From contig OZ020489.1 in the NCBI GenBank assembly GCA_963971405.1, forward strand, positions 27,554,290 to 27,618,289: DNA of 64,000 bases. The letters run 5' to 3'. The notes under the pieces are model-generated. The model saw only the letters and a program-made list of their open reading frames with translations. It ran no database searches and had not been told where the DNA came from. This DNA is from Psococerastis gibbosa. Lineage: Eukaryota > Arthropoda > Insecta > Psocodea > Psocidae. A program made the translations under genes and the position numbers. This document shows positions 1-11,159 of this stretch, one piece after another (positions within the stretch are counted from its first letter, which is position 1; every line of letters begins with the position of its first letter).

Positions 1-35
1 TACACGCAATTTGCAGACAGAGAATTTTGCAGACT

Positions 36-260
36 GGCTAGGTTTGGATTGGTGAAGTCATGATTACGCCTGTTACACTGTGTCAATGGTGAGCTGAATT
101 GTCTCAGCTTGTCCATTATCGTTTGTAGCCGGTGTAAATTGACATTCAGGACGTGTACCAATTTGTTAATGGATAAAACTCATACGGCAACAATACAAAT
201 ATTGTCCAAAAATCCATGGAGTCGTTGGCATTGGGCGAGGTTCAAGTAAGCCTACGCATA
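36..260 (+). repeat. 230-bp dispersed repeat, copy 1
   Basis: Shares GTCTCAGCTTGTCCATTATC, GTAGCCGGTGTAAATTGACA and GTCGTTGGCATTGGGC with copies at 3.1 and 48.75 kb. No coding frame; class unknown. Confidence 0.65.
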
Positions 261-610
261 TAAGTAAATATAAGTGCTATGCATAGAAAAATCACTTTAA
301 ATACAGTAATAATCGGGTTTATGGGTTTAATCAACATTCCCTATTCCAAAGCACTGAACTGTTCGATAGTCTACAACGGGCATATTATATAAATATATAA
401 TATATATTATGTATATTACAACACAGTAATAGTGACATGGTATGCAATGCATCGGGGCATGAATTATTCATAATTTCATTTTAAAAAAAATTTTCTTTGC
501 TCAAACCAGCAAATATTTATGTGCGAAAGCAACCTTTCACCTTCACGCCGAAACAGCTGCCATTATTAAAAATTTATGTTGTGGAATTAAGTGCAATTCT
601 TTTTATAACA

Positions 611-693
611 AGCGAGGCTTGGGCCCGCTTTGCGGCCCCGCTCACCTTGCGCCTGCCGCGGGCGGCAGCTCGCCCCTTCGGGGCCTCGCATTA
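611..693. repeat. GC-rich block with nested hairpins
   Basis: Very GC-rich (roughly 75-80%) in AT-rich surroundings. Outer GCGAGGC / GCCTCGC pair, and inner GCCTGCCGCGGGCGGCAG and CGCCCCTTCGGGGC are hairpins. An adjacent T-run and AGATATGTGACTGATGCAAA suggest it is one end of a transposon. Function unknown. Confidence 0.5.
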
Positions 694-889
694 ACGTGGT
701 TCCATTGAGAATTACTTCGTTTTTTTTTTGTTTTTTTTTCGCGGTCGCAGATATGTGACTGATGCAAAAATGAGATAAAAACAATCCTTGATGCGGATTA
801 TATATCATGTTAAAATTTCAACTCGATCGGTGCAGAACTTTTTGAGTTTTTGAAGCGTACACAAACGGACAGAACATATATATATAGAT

Positions 890-1290
890 TAATTATATAC
901 TTATTTGAAAGCAACCTGTTCGGTTATTTAACACCTAAAGCATATCTGTAGTATGAAAACATCGATAGAAAGGTTCCACAGAAAAATTAATTTTTATTTA
1001 TTATTCATAACATTTTTTTTAAACCAAACTACCATGGGTCACATTAATAAAAAAACATTAATAAAAAAAATTAGAGCCGTTTTTCTTTTAGTTTTTCGAG
1101 TGTAAACCCCCACCCAATCGATTTAGCCCAAAATAAAAAATTTGTCCCGAGATATGATTTTTGTGAATATACATGACAAATTTCATAAAAATCCACCGAA
1201 TAGTTTGCCCACAAATTGAATGACAGACATTTCGTAAAAACCAGGTGGAAATCCACTGACATTTCGAAATTGAAAATTTCAAAGCTTTCC
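890..1290 (-). repeat. dispersed unclassified repeat, partial copy
   Basis: Shares AACACCTAAAGCATA, ATCGATAGAAAGGTT, AATTTCATAAAAATCCACCG and TAGTTTGCCCACAAATTGA with the 17.1 kb family, antisense. The MITE at 1293 begins where similarity ends. Confidence 0.6.
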
Positions 1291-1292
1291 TT

Positions 1293-1436
1293 AGGCGGCT
1301 ATTCCACTTGTCAATATTCCGTCATTTGTGCATCAATAATTGATGAGATTTTTGTTTTTATATAGAGTTAAAAAATCTCATTAATAAAATTATTGAAGCA
1401 CAAATGACAGATTATTGACAAGTGGAATAGCCGCCT
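1293..1436. mobile_element. palindromic MITE, AGGCGGCTATTCCAC family
   Basis: 144 bp. AGGCGGCTATTCCACTTGTC at the left is exactly complementary to the right end, and arms of about 60 bp pair. Flanks are TT(A)/TTG, so a 3-bp target is possible but unproven. Related ends occur at 11.6, 32.1, 34.5, 47.6, 57.4 and 59.5 kb. Confidence 0.8.
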
Positions 1437-1500
1437 TGTGATAACGTATAAATTGGTAAGCAATAAGAAAACAATATCAAATTTAACAATATTCTTTCAG

Positions 1501-1591
1501 TTCAATCCTAATGTATGCCGCCAGTCTGAATATTAGATCATTATGTAAATTTTTGCATTTCTTGAAACGTATAAGGGAGACAAGAATGCTT
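1501..1591 (+). CDS. candidate isolated exon (weak)
   Basis: 91 bases between ATTCTTTCAG and GTAAGT, with one frame open (SILMYAASLNIRSLCKFLHF..). Composition is unremarkable and there is no recognisable homology. Confidence 0.15.
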
Positions 1592-2187
1592 GTAAGTACT
1601 TTGGCGACAAATGATTGTCTTAAGGATGCAAATGAGTTACCTGTGGAGCGAAAGTTGCAGATGACTGATTGCAGGTCTTAAATTGGCGGTCGGCATCTAA
1701 CAATGCTCAGTAAACCCCTAATAAGTACATACTGTACAATACAAACATAAGTTGTGAAAAGAATTCTCTTCTAAACTGTGGAGAAACACCGAATCGAAAT
1801 CTAAGGACCCGTTTGACTCGTAACCGAACTTGGTTAAGTCACGCTTAGGGCTGTTACATTGTGTCAATGGTTACGGTGTATTTTGTTGTTGTTGAATGCA
1901 TAATAAATTGAACACAATACAATGCAATACAATACAATTATAACTAAACTAAAAACACTTAAAATCTAACATTTAACTTAAATAACTAACAACAATAAAA
2001 ATACAAATTACAAAAGGAAATAAAATTAGCCCATTGTAAGAACAATCGGCCAATTTATTTTACGCATTCCCCAGAAACTCATCAAGTTAAATAAAACACA
2101 CCCTCCACCAGGTAAGTGTGTAATATTCGCCTGAACTCCCTAGCTTCCGAACACAATCTCTTAATGTGGTCCGGTGACCGGTAACTG

Positions 2188-2539
2188 CAGGGACGCCGAG
2201 TTTTAAAAATTCTGGGGAGGGGGGGGGGGCAAGAATTCGGTACTCTGGAAAGTATTAAGAAAATGCATTGGTAAATGGTTACCGGTACTTAAAATAACTA
2301 TAATGCTGAAGAGTAGGCAATTCGAACAAAATTGGCGCGAAAAAGGTTCTAAAAGTTGGTGCGGTACAAATGGCAAATTATGTGATTTATTTTTATCTTA
2401 ATGTTTGAAATATTAAGGGAGACAAATAAATAAACTGCACTAAGGGCTCTTCCTTCTGGGGGGGGGGGGGCAGCGCAGTTAGTCTGCTGGGGCAAAAAGG
2501 ACCGTGCCCCCTCCCCCCCCCCCCAAGTCGGCGTCCCTG
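2188..2539. mobile_element. hAT-type MITE with G/C tracts, TSD GGTAACTG
   Basis: Ends CAGGGACGCCGA / TCGGCGTCCCTG are inverted repeats. The 8-bp GGTAACTG is perfectly repeated at 2180-2187 and 2540-2547. Long G runs lie inside the left part and C runs inside the right. It interrupts sequence related to the 3.1 kb dispersed repeat. Confidence 0.85.
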
Positions 2540-2690
2540 GGTAACTGTTCATCAACTTGACATCGAGGGCGTCTACCAGTTTCCCTACGGGCAAATTTCC
2601 TACAATACCATAAATAACCGACATTGTATATCAATGAGGTCGTTGGCAGGCCAATTGTTCACTGTTGCATTAAAGTAGGTCTAAATCCAT
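2540..2690 (+). repeat. 230-bp dispersed repeat, right part, displaced by a hAT MITE
   Basis: AACTTGACATCGAGGGCGTC, TACCAGTTTCCCTACGGGCA and GAGGTCGTTGGCAGG match the second half of the repeat. The left part appears around 1799-1875, with the hAT MITE and other sequence between. Confidence 0.5.
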
Positions 2691-3100
2691 AAAAGAACTT
2701 CATTATAAGAAGTAACTCAGATAGCTGAATAAATGGACTACTTGACCATTTTTGAAAACCTTTTTTAATGCATTAGTAGATTCATTTTAACCCCTTAAAA
2801 TTATTTTTTCTTAAAAAGAAACTTTATTTAGTAAGGGAAAAATATTCCCATAATTTTAATTAATTTTTTCATGTTTAAATCATATTGTATTATTATTATT
2901 GTTAACCGTTAAGCTACCTTATCTAGCTTATTTTATATTTTATTGTTACAACTGTCAAGTAGCTTATTCCTAGTTTGTTTCGCATTTGTCCAGGTATGCC
3001 TTACCATACAAAAGCTTCTCAACAACCGTTTCACATAATCACCAACTCCCTTAAAACGAGCGTGTGTTTTGCATTCTGACATGTTTTGGCAATCTCTAAC

Positions 3101-3350
3101 GCGGCCATTGGACTCGTATCTGTACTTGGCTAAGTCATGCTTTCGCCTGATTAATTTCGTGAATGGTAAGCTTGTCTCAGCTTGTCCAATATCGCTAGTA
3201 GCCGGTATAGGTTGACATCGAGAACGTATACCAGTTTGCCAATGATCAAAAATGCATACGAAAAAAATACAAATAATGTTCGAAATCCATGGGGTCGTTG
3301 GCATTGGACAAGGGACCTATAAGTAGGCCTGGCTCCATAAAAAAGTCATT
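3101..3350 (+). repeat. 230-bp dispersed repeat, copy 2
   Basis: GTCTCAGCTTGTCCAATATC, GTAGCCGGTATAGGTTGACA and AAATCCATGGGGTCGTTGGC match copy 1 at 75-85% by eye. Confidence 0.65.
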
Positions 3351-3837
3351 AAAAAAATCACCAACACGGCCATTGCCCCCAATATAAATATCAAAAATCG
3401 GTTGCACAGCGTTACAAATGCTCCGACTGTATGTTGCTGCCGTAAAAATTTCCAACAAGCAGCGCTTATTCCACAATCTATGCCAATGGCTTGCAGTATG
3501 ATAATTAATCATGTTTGATGAAAAGAATTAATAATTTGTCAGTGTGATGGGTTGTTGAGCAACATCACTAATGAAAGCAAAGGCCAACACTTCATATCAT
3601 AACATTGTAATTAATATAATACAATGCATTCAAACCTAATCTTTTATGTCGTAGATTCAATTGTTAATAATTTAACTAGGCCCCTTAACAATTTTTTTCC
3701 CCTAATTATGTGTCTGCAGTTCATAAGACAAGTTTTTTACATTCATTCACATGCGTAAAATACTTTAATGGCTATTATTTCAAAGCGTTCCAACTTTTCT
3801 TTATTTTTATACTGACATGGTGATCAAAAGCGAATGA

Positions 3838-3990
3838 GCGAATGAAGCGAAAGAGCACGGGTTTCCCCTAGGCACGCCATATCATAGAAATCTTCTAAAG
3901 TAGACTCTGTGGGTTCTATCCCCACAAAGAAAAAAAACCGTCGGCAAATCGAGATTGCAAACTCGTCGATGTTTAGCGGGCCACAGAAAG
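3838..3990 (+). repeat. SINE-like repeat with a tRNA T-arm motif, copy 1
   Basis: Contains CCCCTAGGCACGCCATATCA, GAAATCTTCTAAAGTAGACT and GTGGGTTCTATCCCCAC, a 5-bp stem with 7-nt loop like a tRNA T arm. A second copy precedes rictor exon 4. Confidence 0.5.
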
Positions 3991-4573
3991 TAGCTAAGGG
4001 CCTTTCCCACCGCTCTAAATAGCGTCATTTGAGTTCTATTAAGGAGAAATAGGACATTGACATCCCGCCAAAAATAATTTTTTTAATTTATTGGGCCATT
4101 TGCCACGCCTCCTATGACCAGCCATTGAAAAAATAGCCCGAGGACTAAAAAAATAATTTTGGCGCGCTCAAACGTCTCATCTCTCCTACTCTTCTTCAGA
4201 TATATGAGATATTGAGATAAGAAGCAAGGACCATATTTTCAATGAGATGGCCGGATGCTGTCATAATTATGAAAGATAAGCACGTAGGTATATTCTCAAC
4301 TGTGAGGGGACCCCCATAGGTCAATGTTGCTAAATACCTGATGGTACTTTTTCGTGGCATGACCGATGTGGGTTAGACAGTCGTTGTGTCAATGTCCATT
4401 ACGAGGTGCCTGCCTTAGGGAGATCTTCATTCGTTGCGGGTGCAATATTTTCTGTGCAATTTTCAGTTCATTTTAAAGTAGTTTGAATAGTGCAGTAGGA
4501 GATGAATAAATGTAAAATATTTTACAATATACTAGTACAACTACAATTGAGTATGACAGCCACCACATCAGAT

Positions 4574-4858
4574 TAGGGCTCTATATTAGACAGGTATTGT
4601 CATCCGCCATATTGTATCCATTATAAGTCTGGTGTATAAGCCAAGCATTAGGTGTTTACCTATTTATTTTCAGAAATTTATCGTCGTTTATTTATTATAA
4701 TTTTAAAAACGTGCTACCAATTAGGGAAGTGTTTAATAAAAAAATACTAAAACGTGTATTAGTTTTTTTCAATCTTTTACTTTTCTTACAATACTTACCA
4801 TATAGGAATTATGGGATTCAAAATGGCGGATGACAACACCCAGGTATATAGTGCCTTA
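4574..4858. mobile_element. hAT-type MITE, TAGGG family, TSD CATCAGAT
   Basis: 285-bp non-autonomous element. The ends TAGGGCTCTATAT and ATATAGTGCCTTA are inverted repeats that continue into GTATTGTCATCCGCCAT. Flanking 8-bp direct repeats CATCAGAT (4566-4573, 4859-4866) are perfect. An 8-bp duplication with TAGGG ends is the hAT pattern. No transposase. Confidence 0.88.
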
Positions 4859-4866
4859 CATCAGAT

Positions 4867-7800
4867 ATTTCATATATAATTTGTAAACGAATGAGAACCG
4901 GTTTTTTAAGTAACTCCTCGTTATGCGGCCGCAAAGATATAAAAATGGTGAAAATTGAAATTTTTTCGGGGGATATTCAGCTTCGATTATGTAGCTTTCA
5001 TTCCGAAAAAAACATTTTAACCTCCTAACCTACCCACATCTCACGGCTTTGTGGTCAAATGAAATAATCATAAAAATGGAGCCTTTCCCAAAACGCAAAC
5101 TATTCATCAGACTGAATTAATATTAATCTACTGCATATAAACAGTATAAAGCACTTTATTTTGTTTTAGAGCATATATTGTCGTAATAAAGTTTCAGAAG
5201 GTAAGAAAATAAAAATCGAAAGCATGTATTTTTTTTTTCTTGACTTGACTTGACAATTGTAGCAATAAATTATAAATTAAGGTAGATAAGTTAGCTTTAA
5301 GATTAACAATAATACAAAATATTTTTTGCATGAAAAACTTGTAAATATTAAAAATAAATAAATGTGACTGTTTTTAGCAGTAAATTATAAGAGCCAAAAT
5401 GCCAACAGACACGGGTAACATGGAAATGACGTCGCAGCCTAATCGTCTTCCTGAAGGGAAGGAAGGAAGGAAGGTTTATTTAGGTATGAGTTGCCCAATT
5501 TGATAATAATGAGGCTGTGGCTCTGATTGTAAAAAAAGTAAGAAAGTGACATCACGCTTTACTACTTAAAAAACTGTAGGCTATAACTTAATTATTATTG
5601 CACTTTACTGTGCGCGATCTTCGGATAAGATGGTTTTATTAAAATAATGAGCGTTGTCAGTGTTTGATTAATTCCTTAATTAACCATTATTTTTTACACC
5701 TAAGGTTTTGAACGCTAGGCTGTATAGTAGTATTGCTTATCGTACAGTATCAAATTTTTTCTAGTGCACTGACTTTCCGATTTATTTGGTTCTTATCCCA
5801 CTCTTCCTAGATTTTCTAGCCTATGTTACAATCTTTTAAGGGGGCCCAGCACGGGCTCGTCGTAAAGGGTCCCCTCCTACTGACATATCTCTAACATAAT
5901 TGTAAAACGTTTTTTGAAGTAAATAAATATATTTTTAACTTTACTTTTCAATATTGCAGTTCTTTTTAGATTCCCAATTATAGCGCCCACGATGTGCCTA
6001 TAAAGTTCTGATTGTTAATTAGTTTGCTTCGTTAGAGCATTATTTCTCGTCATTAGTAATTTTTGAATTTCCAGCAACTTTAGTTGATAATCTACAACCA
6101 AATGATGGGCTATTGTCCAATAAAAGCTATTAATGTAAGAGTCTACTTTCAAATTCAAATTCAAATATTCAACAAACCCAGCTGCTATTTCGTCTTTGAA
6201 TTCATTAAAAAGGTATAATTGAGAAATGGCCCCCCAATCAGAGGACGGCATTTTGCCACATTGCTCTTGTTTTCTTTCTATAGGCACGTTGTCCATTCAA
6301 ACAATCTAATGATTGAATCCGATTAACCTCTTCACTAAGTAACTTAATGCTTATGTCCAGTTACGACACGTCTCTGACCGCTTGGTTTGTACAGACTCGC
6401 ATAGGTACAAGCACCCTACCACCATGCCACCGAAGCCGAGAATCATAGATTGTTACTTAATAGTCAAGGTAAATCCCACGATAGCTTGAAGTCTCGATAA
6501 GGAATACTCGACGGCACCGCCATGTTCTAATTACCGAGACTTTTCAAGAGACCGTCGGACCCGCCTAATCGTTTTCATGGCGTCATATCCTGTTTGTAAG
6601 ATCTGCTAAACCTTCCCTTGCATTCTGAAGACATTCTAAGCATTCTAAGTCGTTGGTCGTTTATGTATTGTTGACTTTGACGTCTAAATCGTGGTCAGAC
6701 ACCTGCGGGCTGCAGCCAAGAAAGTAAAGGGTTAAGTTGTGTGTCATTGCATAAGGGAGGTGAAACGTGATTAGAAGCCTTGCTTGTGTGCTGCATGGCG
6801 CTCAATTGAATTATACACGGGTTAATGAACATATTATGGACCTGCACAGTGCATAATGCAGTTTTTTTTGTTAGAACTTATAACTGCTGTGGAATCGGTA
6901 TAGGTACTAAGGCACAATTCAAGGGGGGAAATCCTTTATAGTGTACAAAATCTCAAGAATATCGATCATAGAGCTGTCAAAACTAAAAAAGATCAGATCC
7001 CCTAGAAGAAATGTCCCAACCTCTACATTTTGAAATATAATATATACCCCTTTAATCCTTTGTAACACCCACTCGCCGCAATTATTGAACTTGATTTGTG
7101 CAAAAAACGGTTGATGAGGGCGTCTGGTAGAAGGAGTTAAAGACTGTGTTAGATGTGGCCTCATAATATTTATAATTTATTTATTTATATTTATATTTGT
7201 AATAAAGTATTTCTTCTATGCAACATTTCTTGTCTCTACGATGGGTAAAATTCTTGAATTCTTGAATCGTGTTTAATACGAGTATATACTGAAGTAGAAC
7301 CCCGTTTTAGACATTAGTAAGTAAGATTGGTCTCTCATTAAGTTTTAGGCGCTTTTAAGAGCCAACCGAAGCAGAAAAGTTTCATTTCTGTACAAAACCA
7401 AATTTTCCACACATTTATTACTATTTCATGTTATTGCAGATCAATGCCAAAGCAAGTACTTTTTTTGCTGCTGAGGTACAACTCTTGCAAGCAGCGTAAC
7501 CTCCAGCACTGGAGATGTAGGGCGCAGTTGAAGACGAAACGTTTGGCGCTATGAGTTCCTTTCACTGCCAGACAACTCTGATCAACGAAGTAGCACGTCA
7601 CGTCTGCATCTAAATCTGTTTGAATTATGCGAGTAGGTAGGTGGAAACAATATTACTAATTTTATTGTACATTTTATACCCACTCATGTGGTTCTGATAA
7701 ATTTAATGCACATTGTGGGTACCTAATGGAAAAATTGCACGGGAAAGTCGGCCCAGGGCTCTGCATCCTGCGCATTAGCCGTAATGCATTCAGAAGAAGG

Positions 7801-8045
7801 CCGCTATTCATTACATCACCAAATTCTATGCTTTGGCCATAGACTTAAGTGACCTTATAATTTATTCGTGAAGCCGTCGAATGAAAAAAGAAAAATTTAT
7901 TTTGGCAGTTCGGAGACCTTTACCACTATTTGAACAAAATGCAATTTCACGGAAAATTTAATTAGGTCAAGTCTATTGGAAGACATGTTCCTCTACATTT
8001 TCATACATAGTCTGTGACCGTTGCGAATGGCGTAGCTTATGGAAA
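4867..8045. other. no gene recognised
   Basis: AT-rich non-coding sequence. It holds an (AAGG)n run at about 5459-5475 and one doubtful minus-strand frame at 6015-6296 listed separately. Nothing else supported. Confidence 0.4.
6015..6296 (-). CDS. unrecognised 93-codon open frame
   Basis: Minus-strand frame with protein-like composition (WGAISQLYLFNEFKDEIAA, GFVEYLNLNLKVDSYINSFY, HHLVVDYQLKLLEIQKLL), mostly helical and without low complexity. I recognise no family. It could be an exon of a host gene, a transposon remnant, or chance. The ATG is preceded by CTATAG, which could act as an acceptor slightly inside the frame. Coding status is doubtful. Confidence 0.25.
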   Translation of the reverse strand: MDNVPIERKQEQCGKMPSSDWGAISQLYLFNEFKDEIAAGFVEYLNLNLKVDSYINSFYWTIAHHLVVDYQLKLLEIQKLLMTRNNALTKQTN

Positions 8046-8255
8046 CATAAATAAATAAATAATGACTTTTTTTGTTCTATTACTAAGCCAACCTAGTGGA
8101 GTTAGGGCTATAAAGCCCTCTTTTACACTCAACTAGGAAGGCCCGGGATCGCCTGCTTTACATGCCCTCCGAAGCATGGCCAGAAAATGTAGAAAGTGTA
8201 GGACTCGAACCTTTCGGCTGAAAGTCAGAGTCCGTACCACTACTCTAAGACATAG
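8046..8255 (-). mobile_element. tRNA-derived SINE, copy 1
   Basis: Read on the minus strand: AGAGTAGTGGTACGGACTCT (A box), GAAAGGTTCGAGTCCTACAC (B box), a body with CATGCTTCGGAGGGCATGTA and GGGCTTTATAGCCCTAACTC, then TTGGCTTAGTAATAGAACAA and an (ATTT)n tail. A second near-full copy is at 10.86-11.06 kb. Confidence 0.8.
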
Positions 8256-9689
8256 TGCTTCTTGTTGGAAAAATGTACTCTTAGCAATTTTAATGGTGTG
8301 CACCCAATCCATACTGTTATAAAAGTTATAAATACTCAGCGGGGGGTGGGGGTCGGGCAAAATAGGTCACAAGGCCTTAGTACATTCGCAAAAACGTACC
8401 CCGTTTCCTCTTCGCTCTTCTCTTAATTCCCAACAAATCAAGTGCCAGTAGTGCTTGGTTAAGAAACAATCGGACTAGACGTTTATAGTAAAAATTGAAA
8501 TTTCTCATGAAGTATCTATTAGAGTTATTAATAAGTAGTAGATGAAGTAATAGTCTAACATCCGAATTAAGATCGACCTTTACCCCCATCTATGGATGAA
8601 AATGTATTTTTTTAAAATTTATTAAGTTAAAATTATTTTTAAAAAAACGGGTTGCCTGAAAAAATCCTGACCAGGCTATATAATACTTTATTTAAAAATC
8701 AAACAACAACAACAAAAACAAAAAACCTTTTTTTTGAACTATGTGTTGAATGAAATTTTTTTGCAGTAACCGTAAGTAGTAAGCCCATATTACGCAAGCA
8801 TAGGGTTGCCTATATTTTTCCAGGCCTAACTATTCGGTTGCCAGGTTTAAACTGGTACTTTGGTCAATGTGACTGTGCTACAAAGAGGTTCGAGAAAAAT
8901 ATTTAATGCGATAGACGAAGACTGAGTTGTTGCGGCGCGCGCACTCTCTTACATCCGGTGGTCGAGCCGGCTATATTATACTAAGCATCAAAATATTGAG
9001 GAGCATTTCTTATACTTCTTCTGCTGCTCATTTATGGCTCTATGATCGATATTTTATGAGAAATTTTCATTTGTAAAAAAAAAAAAAACGTGTAGAAGAG
9101 GTTTCCGACTCGCTCCTAAATATGGCGTTGTCAGCAGACAAGGATCAGCAGACTGCAGCTATCCACTCCGTAACTTTGGCAAATCTGTGAAAACTATTTG
9201 CAAGTCATTTCTTAACCTCTGGCCTGCATGACCTCTTGCAATGAGGGATTAACCACTTGGAGGTATGTCTTCGTTAGCTGTGCGGAGTGCATCTAATTAA
9301 CAGCTGATTATCTCATTATTCATCTGGGAGCTGGTACTGATCCGGCAATATTATCTTTTATTCATGGCAATCACCGACGAAACTAACCAGGTTCTCATGG
9401 AAATTTCCAACCGTCCGTTATGCATTTCCAACTGACACCCGTGCTATTTCCGAACGGGGTAGGCGCAACGTATTTCCTCCGGGTGGCTATAGTGGCCCTA
9501 CATATACATATCGTACTTACTTACGTATGTAACTTATGGCCTGAAAAATGTTTTGAGCCTTTTGTTGTCAAGTAAGAAGCTCATAATTTAGGGTTTCATT
9601 GTATTAATGAAAGTGAACTAGTTGAAATTCGTAGCTTTAAATCTGAAGGCTCAACAATACAAAGGCCAAACAATTTGAAGTAGCCTAAT

Positions 9690-9792
9690 TGATAGTTAGA
9701 AACCGACCACCGCGAGTTAGGAGTCCCAGGTGGTTTAGGGGAGTGTTTTTGAGCTGGCAAAAGCCAATCAAGGGCCGGAAGAAGAACAAAGT
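9690..9792 (+). mobile_element. LINE C-terminal fragment, RTE-like (degenerate)
   Basis: Contains GAAACCGACC.CCGCGAGTTAGGAGTCC and AAAGCCAATCAAGG.C.GGAAGAAGAA, homologous to the LINE end at 56.5 kb. Short and diverged. Confidence 0.5.
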
Positions 9793-10356
9793 TTCCAAGT
9801 TGCGACACCCCTGCACTCTCTTGGCATGGTGAACTGAGTTGAACCATGCCAATTAGTATAGCGAACGTAGTCTTTATTTCATTTGAGGTACACGAGGTTA
9901 TTTGTGCTGAAAGCGGTAACTCGCCCCACAGGGGTAACTTTGTTAGCTCTGACATCAGTGATGTGGTTTAAATGAGATCCTAATGTACCGTATGTCAAAT
10001 ACACTCTACTGACACATCACTAACGATATAGTATATAAAAACGCCTGTCTGCACTGCAACACTTATGGCAGCAAATAATAGACCATTATTACGGTCTGAC
10101 AATTTGATGATGACCCATGAAAGTGCAATCCTGCCCCACTCCCATCTGGCACGACCTTGATCTCAGAAGCCGTATGTGAGACAGGAAGAAATTGAGCGGA
10201 AAGCGGGGCGGTGGACACCACGCCAAAGACGAGTAGGCTGGTCCTCGTCGGCCAGAACCAGAAGTTACTTGGCGTCGTGTTGATGAAGCTGCTTCTGACT
10301 CTTTCCTCTTGCGCAAAGTATTGTTTAAGATGGGCAGGGCGGTGGGCTGGTCTTAA

Positions 10357-10734
10357 GAGTGTACAGCCCGTAGGAAATTGGCAACCCGAAATTTATTCCT
10401 TTTTATTTAATTAACTAAGCATGTTATTAAAGATTTGGCTCATCAAAGTTGTAGAAGACTACTTCATGGATCATATAATAAGGTATTTTTAGTTTTCGAA
10501 ATTGTAGTTTTTTTTATAAAATCGCTTTTACGTGAAAAGTTATTGTTTATAAAATATCTGCATGTTTATGAAAAAACTACAATTTCGAAAATTAAAAATA
10601 TCTTATAATATGATGCATGAAGTAGTCTTCTACAACTTTGATGTGCCAAATCTTTAATAACATGCTTAGTTAATTAAATAAAAAATAAAAAGGAATAAAT
10701 TTCGGATTGCCAATTTCCTACGGGCTGTACACTC
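10357..10734. mobile_element. piggyBac-type palindromic MITE, TTAA TSD, copy 1
   Basis: A 378-bp near-perfect palindrome beginning GAGTGTACAGCCCGTAGGAA and ending with its complement. TTAA lies immediately on both sides (10353-10356, 10735-10738), the duplication typical of piggyBac-group transposases. No coding capacity; it could fold into one long hairpin. Confidence 0.85.
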
Positions 10735-10855
10735 TTAAGAATAAATCGGACACCCATACTGCGCGATTTTGGTATACAAGTTGAATTTCAATGAAATATC
10801 GATCTTAGAGCCATAAACAAGAGTAGAAGAAATGACCTTCCCCATTTTCTCTTCT

Positions 10856-11056
10856 ATAAATAAGTAAATATTGACTTTTTGTTCTATTACTAAGCCAACC
10901 TTGCGGAGTTAGGGCTATAAAGTCCTCTCTTGCACTCAACTAGAAAGTACAGGCCCGGCTTTACATGCCCTCCGAAGCATGGCCAGAAAAGTCTGGGACT
11001 CGAACCAACAGCCTTTCGGGTGAAAGTCGGAGAGCTTACCACTACTCTACATGGCA
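10856..11056 (-). mobile_element. tRNA-derived SINE, copy 2
   Basis: Minus strand reads GTAGAGTAGTGGTAAGC, GGTTCGAGTCCCAGAC, GCTTCGGAGGGCATGTAAAG and the shared tail TTAGTAATAGAACAAAAAGT. Same family as 8.05 kb, about 85-90% alike by eye. Confidence 0.8.
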
Positions 11057-11159
11057 TACTCTCATTTATGGCCGTATTATCGATATTTATGAGAAATTCC
11101 TCTTTGTACTTTGTGGGGGTGTCGGATTTGTTCTTAATAGGATAGTCAGAAAGGTATTG

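Noticed and set aside
9596-9955. 119-codon minus-strand frame
   Set aside because: It overlaps a LINE C-terminal fragment on the other strand and has no protein motif of its own.
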